Source: Brevibacillus migulae
Lineage (GTDB): Bacteria > Bacillota > Bacilli > Brevibacillales > Brevibacillaceae
Assembly (NCBI RefSeq): GCF_004521915.1
Contig: NZ_SDKD01000001.1
Location: 186,001-250,000 of the forward strand
Length of the DNA stretch: 64,000 bases
Direction of reading: 5' to 3'
Under the pieces are notes generated by a model. That model saw only the letters and a list, made by a program, of their open reading frames with translations, searched no databases and was not told the DNA's origin. Numbering within the stretch: position 1 is the first letter of the stretch; every line of letters starts with the position of its first letter. Below are positions 62,251-64,000 of the stretch, piece by piece. A program made the translations under genes and the position numbers.

Positions 62251-62436
62251 CTTGGGCATGTATAAAAAACAGTCAAAAGGTTCATACTGGTAGCATAAGT
62301 AGGGTACGGCAATCGAAACGATGAGGAACGGGAATGAGTTGTTTCCAAAGCCAGAGGTAGATTCAATTAACCCGATAGAGCTTTGTGAGCACTTGGCATT
62401 CCGAAATGAATGAATGGATTGTAGGTTTCCCTAGCA
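62251..62436. other. Intergenic region, nothing assigned
   Basis: Between the RDD gene and the terminator at 62437 I see no gene or known RNA motif. The remaining part of the 406-base gap carries the terminator, the second dispersed element and the leader of the last gene. Confidence 0.5.
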
Positions 62437-62468
62437 AAAGGATTCTGCGCACAGCAGGATCCTTTTTT
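62437..62468 (+). terminator. Terminator of the sppA-RDD unit
   Basis: AAAAGGATTCTGC pairs with GCAGGATCCTTTT (one G-T pair) and is followed by T6. Confidence 0.88.
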
Positions 62469-62474
62469 CGTCCT

Positions 62475-62511
62475 ATCGACATAAGAGCAACCAAGCTCGG
62501 CCAAAGACTTG
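62475..62511. repeat. Dispersed intergenic element, copy 2
   Basis: About 32 of 37 bases match copy 1 at 19361. Pairing here is shorter: ACCAAG with CTTGGT. As with copy 1 it follows a terminator T run and lies 145-170 bases before a gene start. Confidence 0.6.
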
Positions 62512-62656
62512 GTACTGCAAAATTTCTCGAAATGCCCGGCATTGATCCCGGACAACTTCCCGAAAAGGCGGGAGCGGATTCCCTTGTTCCCGGGAATTCC
62601 CCGCGAGTATAGTGGAACCATTCCAAATTGATCAACTTGTTAAGGAGCGGTTTACG

Positions 62657-64000
62657 ATGAAGTGGGAGAAAGTAAGAAAAGCGCTGCTGGTTTCCGTTTG
62701 CGCCTTGCAAATCGGCTTGGTGGGAAGCATTGCGAATGCGGAGGAACAGTCAGCAGCTTCGGACGTTACCATCACAGCATTTTCTTTGCTGGAGAAAAAA
62801 TTCGATAAGACCGGCAGTGCAGAATTCAAGCCGGATGGCAGCAGGGATGGGCATTTTCAAGCAAGCATCCATTTTGCGCAGAAAACGGTCGTGAATGCGG
62901 TCATCTTGCGTTCCACCGATGTTTTCGGGAAAGAGAATTATCATGGTATTTGGAGAACCAATCGCGTAGGCGTCGGATGGCTGCTCGGAATCGTCCAGGG
63001 GGAAAAGGTCATCACGCCAGCCTTCCGCCCCAGTCCAAAAGATCCCGTGGGGACGTTCGAAGGGGATGTCACCTTCGATCTGTATGCCAATGACAATGGG
63101 GACATCGAGGAAGGGCAGTATTTTGTGCTGGAAATCGAGACGCCTAATGACACGATCTATTCAGAACCGATCACGTTTGGCGAACCGATGAATGGGGGGG
63201 CAGGAGGTGGAACTGGTGGTGGAACCACAACCGATCCGAATCCGAATCCGACCCCCAATCCGACCCCCAATCCAGTTCCTAATCCTGTTCCCGTGACCGA
63301 ACTGACGATAAAAGGTGGCCAGGGAGTAATTAGCGTCCAGGGGGCAACACCAGGTGCGATGATCACGTTGTTTCATAAAAGTTCTTCTTCTTATGGTGTT
63401 ACATGGATTGAGAATTACGGCACGAAGAATGCGGATAGCAAAGGCAGCACTTCCTTTGCGAAACTGCCAAGTGGTGAGCAGTTTTATGTAATTGAAACGG
63501 TGAATGGTCAAAAAAGCAGAACATCGGGTGACGCATCGGTAACGGATGAGAAGACGGCCGATTTGTTAAAAACAGATTCGATTGGAGCGTACTATTTAGT
63601 TGTGAAGGGGAAACCAATCACACAAGTCGAACTGGGTGTGTATGGCTCTGTGACCGACACGAGTATTAAAACGGTGGATGTGTCGTTCGCCGGAGTATCG
63701 ACTTCCGTGCCTGTGGATGGAAAAGGTAGATACAACTTGAAAAGAATCTACGATATATACTCACCGATGGATATCGTCTCGGTGACAGCCGTATCCAATG
63801 GGAAAAAGCATGTCATTCACCGCAAGCTTGGCTTTGACTTGTTTGACGATACCTCGGTAAAGGCCGAACGGGAAGGCAATCATTTGAAAATCAGCGCAAA
63901 CAAGGGAACCATTCAATCAGGAGATTTCCAAGTTTTCATTCTGGATGGCAACAAGCTGGTCCCTATACCTGGAGAGATTGGCCGTTTAGAAGGCAACACC
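62657..64000 (+). CDS. Secreted multi-domain surface protein, 3' end beyond the window
   Basis: The frame is open for 448 codons to the window edge. A signal peptide (about 1-28, cut near ANAEE) is followed by a beta-rich domain (about 35-175), a flexible linker of Gly-rich and then Asn-Pro/Thr-Pro repeats (NPNPTPNPTPNPVPNPVP, about 185-212), and further Ig-like beta domains. Such linkers separate domains in exported wall or matrix proteins. TAAGGAG lies 9 bases before the ATG. Family and function are unknown. Confidence 0.8.
   Translation, partial: MKWEKVRKALLVSVCALQIGLVGSIANAEEQSAASDVTITAFSLLEKKFDKTGSAEFKPDGSRDGHFQASIHFAQKTVVNAVILRSTDVFGKENYHGIWRTNRVGVGWLLGIVQGEKVITPAFRPSPKDPVGTFEGDVTFDLYANDNGDIEEGQYFVLEIETPNDTIYSEPITFGEPMNGGAGGGTGGGTTTDPNPNPTPNPTPNPVPNPVPVTELTIKGGQGVISVQGATPGAMITLFHKSSSSYGVTWIENYGTKNADSKGSTSFAKLPSGEQFYVIETVNGQKSRTSGDASVTDEKTADLLKTDSIGAYYLVVKGKPITQVELGVYGSVTDTSIKTVDVSFAGVSTSVPVDGKGRYNLKRIYDIYSPMDIVSVTAVSNGKKHVIHRKLGFDLFDDTSVKAEREGNHLKISANKGTIQSGDFQVFILDGNKLVPIPGEIGRLEGNT

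Noticed and set aside
62251-62436. Possible riboswitch in the long leader before the last gene
   Set aside because: I compared it by eye with the SAM, TPP, FMN, lysine, purine, ydaO, M-box, fluoride and GEMM consensus blocks and found none.
63222-63290. Tandem CCGAATCCGACC-type repeats as a possible CRISPR or satellite
   Set aside because: They are in frame, encode the Asn-Pro/Thr-Pro linker of a secreted protein, and have no spacers.

Overview
The window looks like the chromosome of an endospore-forming Gram-positive bacterium of the Brevibacillus/Paenibacillaceae type. This is inferred from gene content, not from a marker gene. The supporting signs are strong AGGAGG-type ribosome binding sites, frequent GTG and TTG starts, many intrinsic terminators, a PdaA spore-cortex deacetylase, a YjcZ-like mini-protein, a DUF3231 protein and a B. 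subtilis-style frl operon. I saw no rRNA, tRNA, CRISPR array, insertion sequence or prophage.

Layout. 1-7.4 kb: the end of an EAL c-di-GMP phosphodiesterase, a NarL/ComA-type two-component system on the minus strand, a small membrane protein, then EcsC, cytochrome P450 and L,D-transpeptidase genes. 7.4-8.66 kb: an AT-rich patch with two small genes (DUF2500-like, DUF2569-like) and a possible gene remnant. 8.66-16.2 kb: an exopolysaccharide locus with a regulator carrying a degenerate GGDEF and a receiver, a membrane HEAT-repeat protein, a family 2 glycosyltransferase, an anchored protein of unknown family, and a convergent anchored glycoside hydrolase. 16.3-19.2 kb: SRPBCC protein and a divergent LysR/MFS pair. 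19.5-21.8 kb: PTS-type dihydroxyacetone kinase operon dhaK-dhaL-dhaM plus its own HPr-like gene. 22-29 kb: mixed metabolic and regulatory genes, including an Rrf2 regulator and an esterase that share an operator sequence. 29-32.7 kb: a TetR-controlled efflux operon in which the second adaptor gene is cut by an in-frame amber codon. 33.9-37 kb: tripartite tricarboxylate transporter (TctB-A-C). 37-43 kb: three chemoreceptors and an aldose epimerase; the third receptor lies behind a c-di-GMP-I (GEMM) riboswitch. 43-47 kb: aldehyde dehydrogenase plus DUF779, with a divergent AcoR-type sigma-54 activator and a sigma-54 promoter between them. 48-55 kb: fructoselysine (Amadori product) operon frlB-O-N-M-D, a FrlC-like epimerase and a GntR regulator. 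55-64 kb: small spore-era or hypothetical genes, pdaA, a divergent MFS/SgrR pair, sppA, an RDD protein and the start of a secreted repeat-linker protein that leaves the window.

C-di-GMP recurs as a theme. The left edge carries a degrading enzyme (EAL). The polysaccharide locus encodes a regulator whose GGDEF active site is destroyed (KANAF) while the upstream RxxD inhibitory-site motif is kept (RNYD), the pattern of a c-di-GMP receptor such as PelD or YdaK. The chemoreceptor at 42.1 kb is preceded by a c-di-GMP riboswitch. The 8.66-16.2 kb locus is the best candidate for a little-described system: a c-di-GMP-responsive polysaccharide synthase with a HEAT-repeat membrane component.
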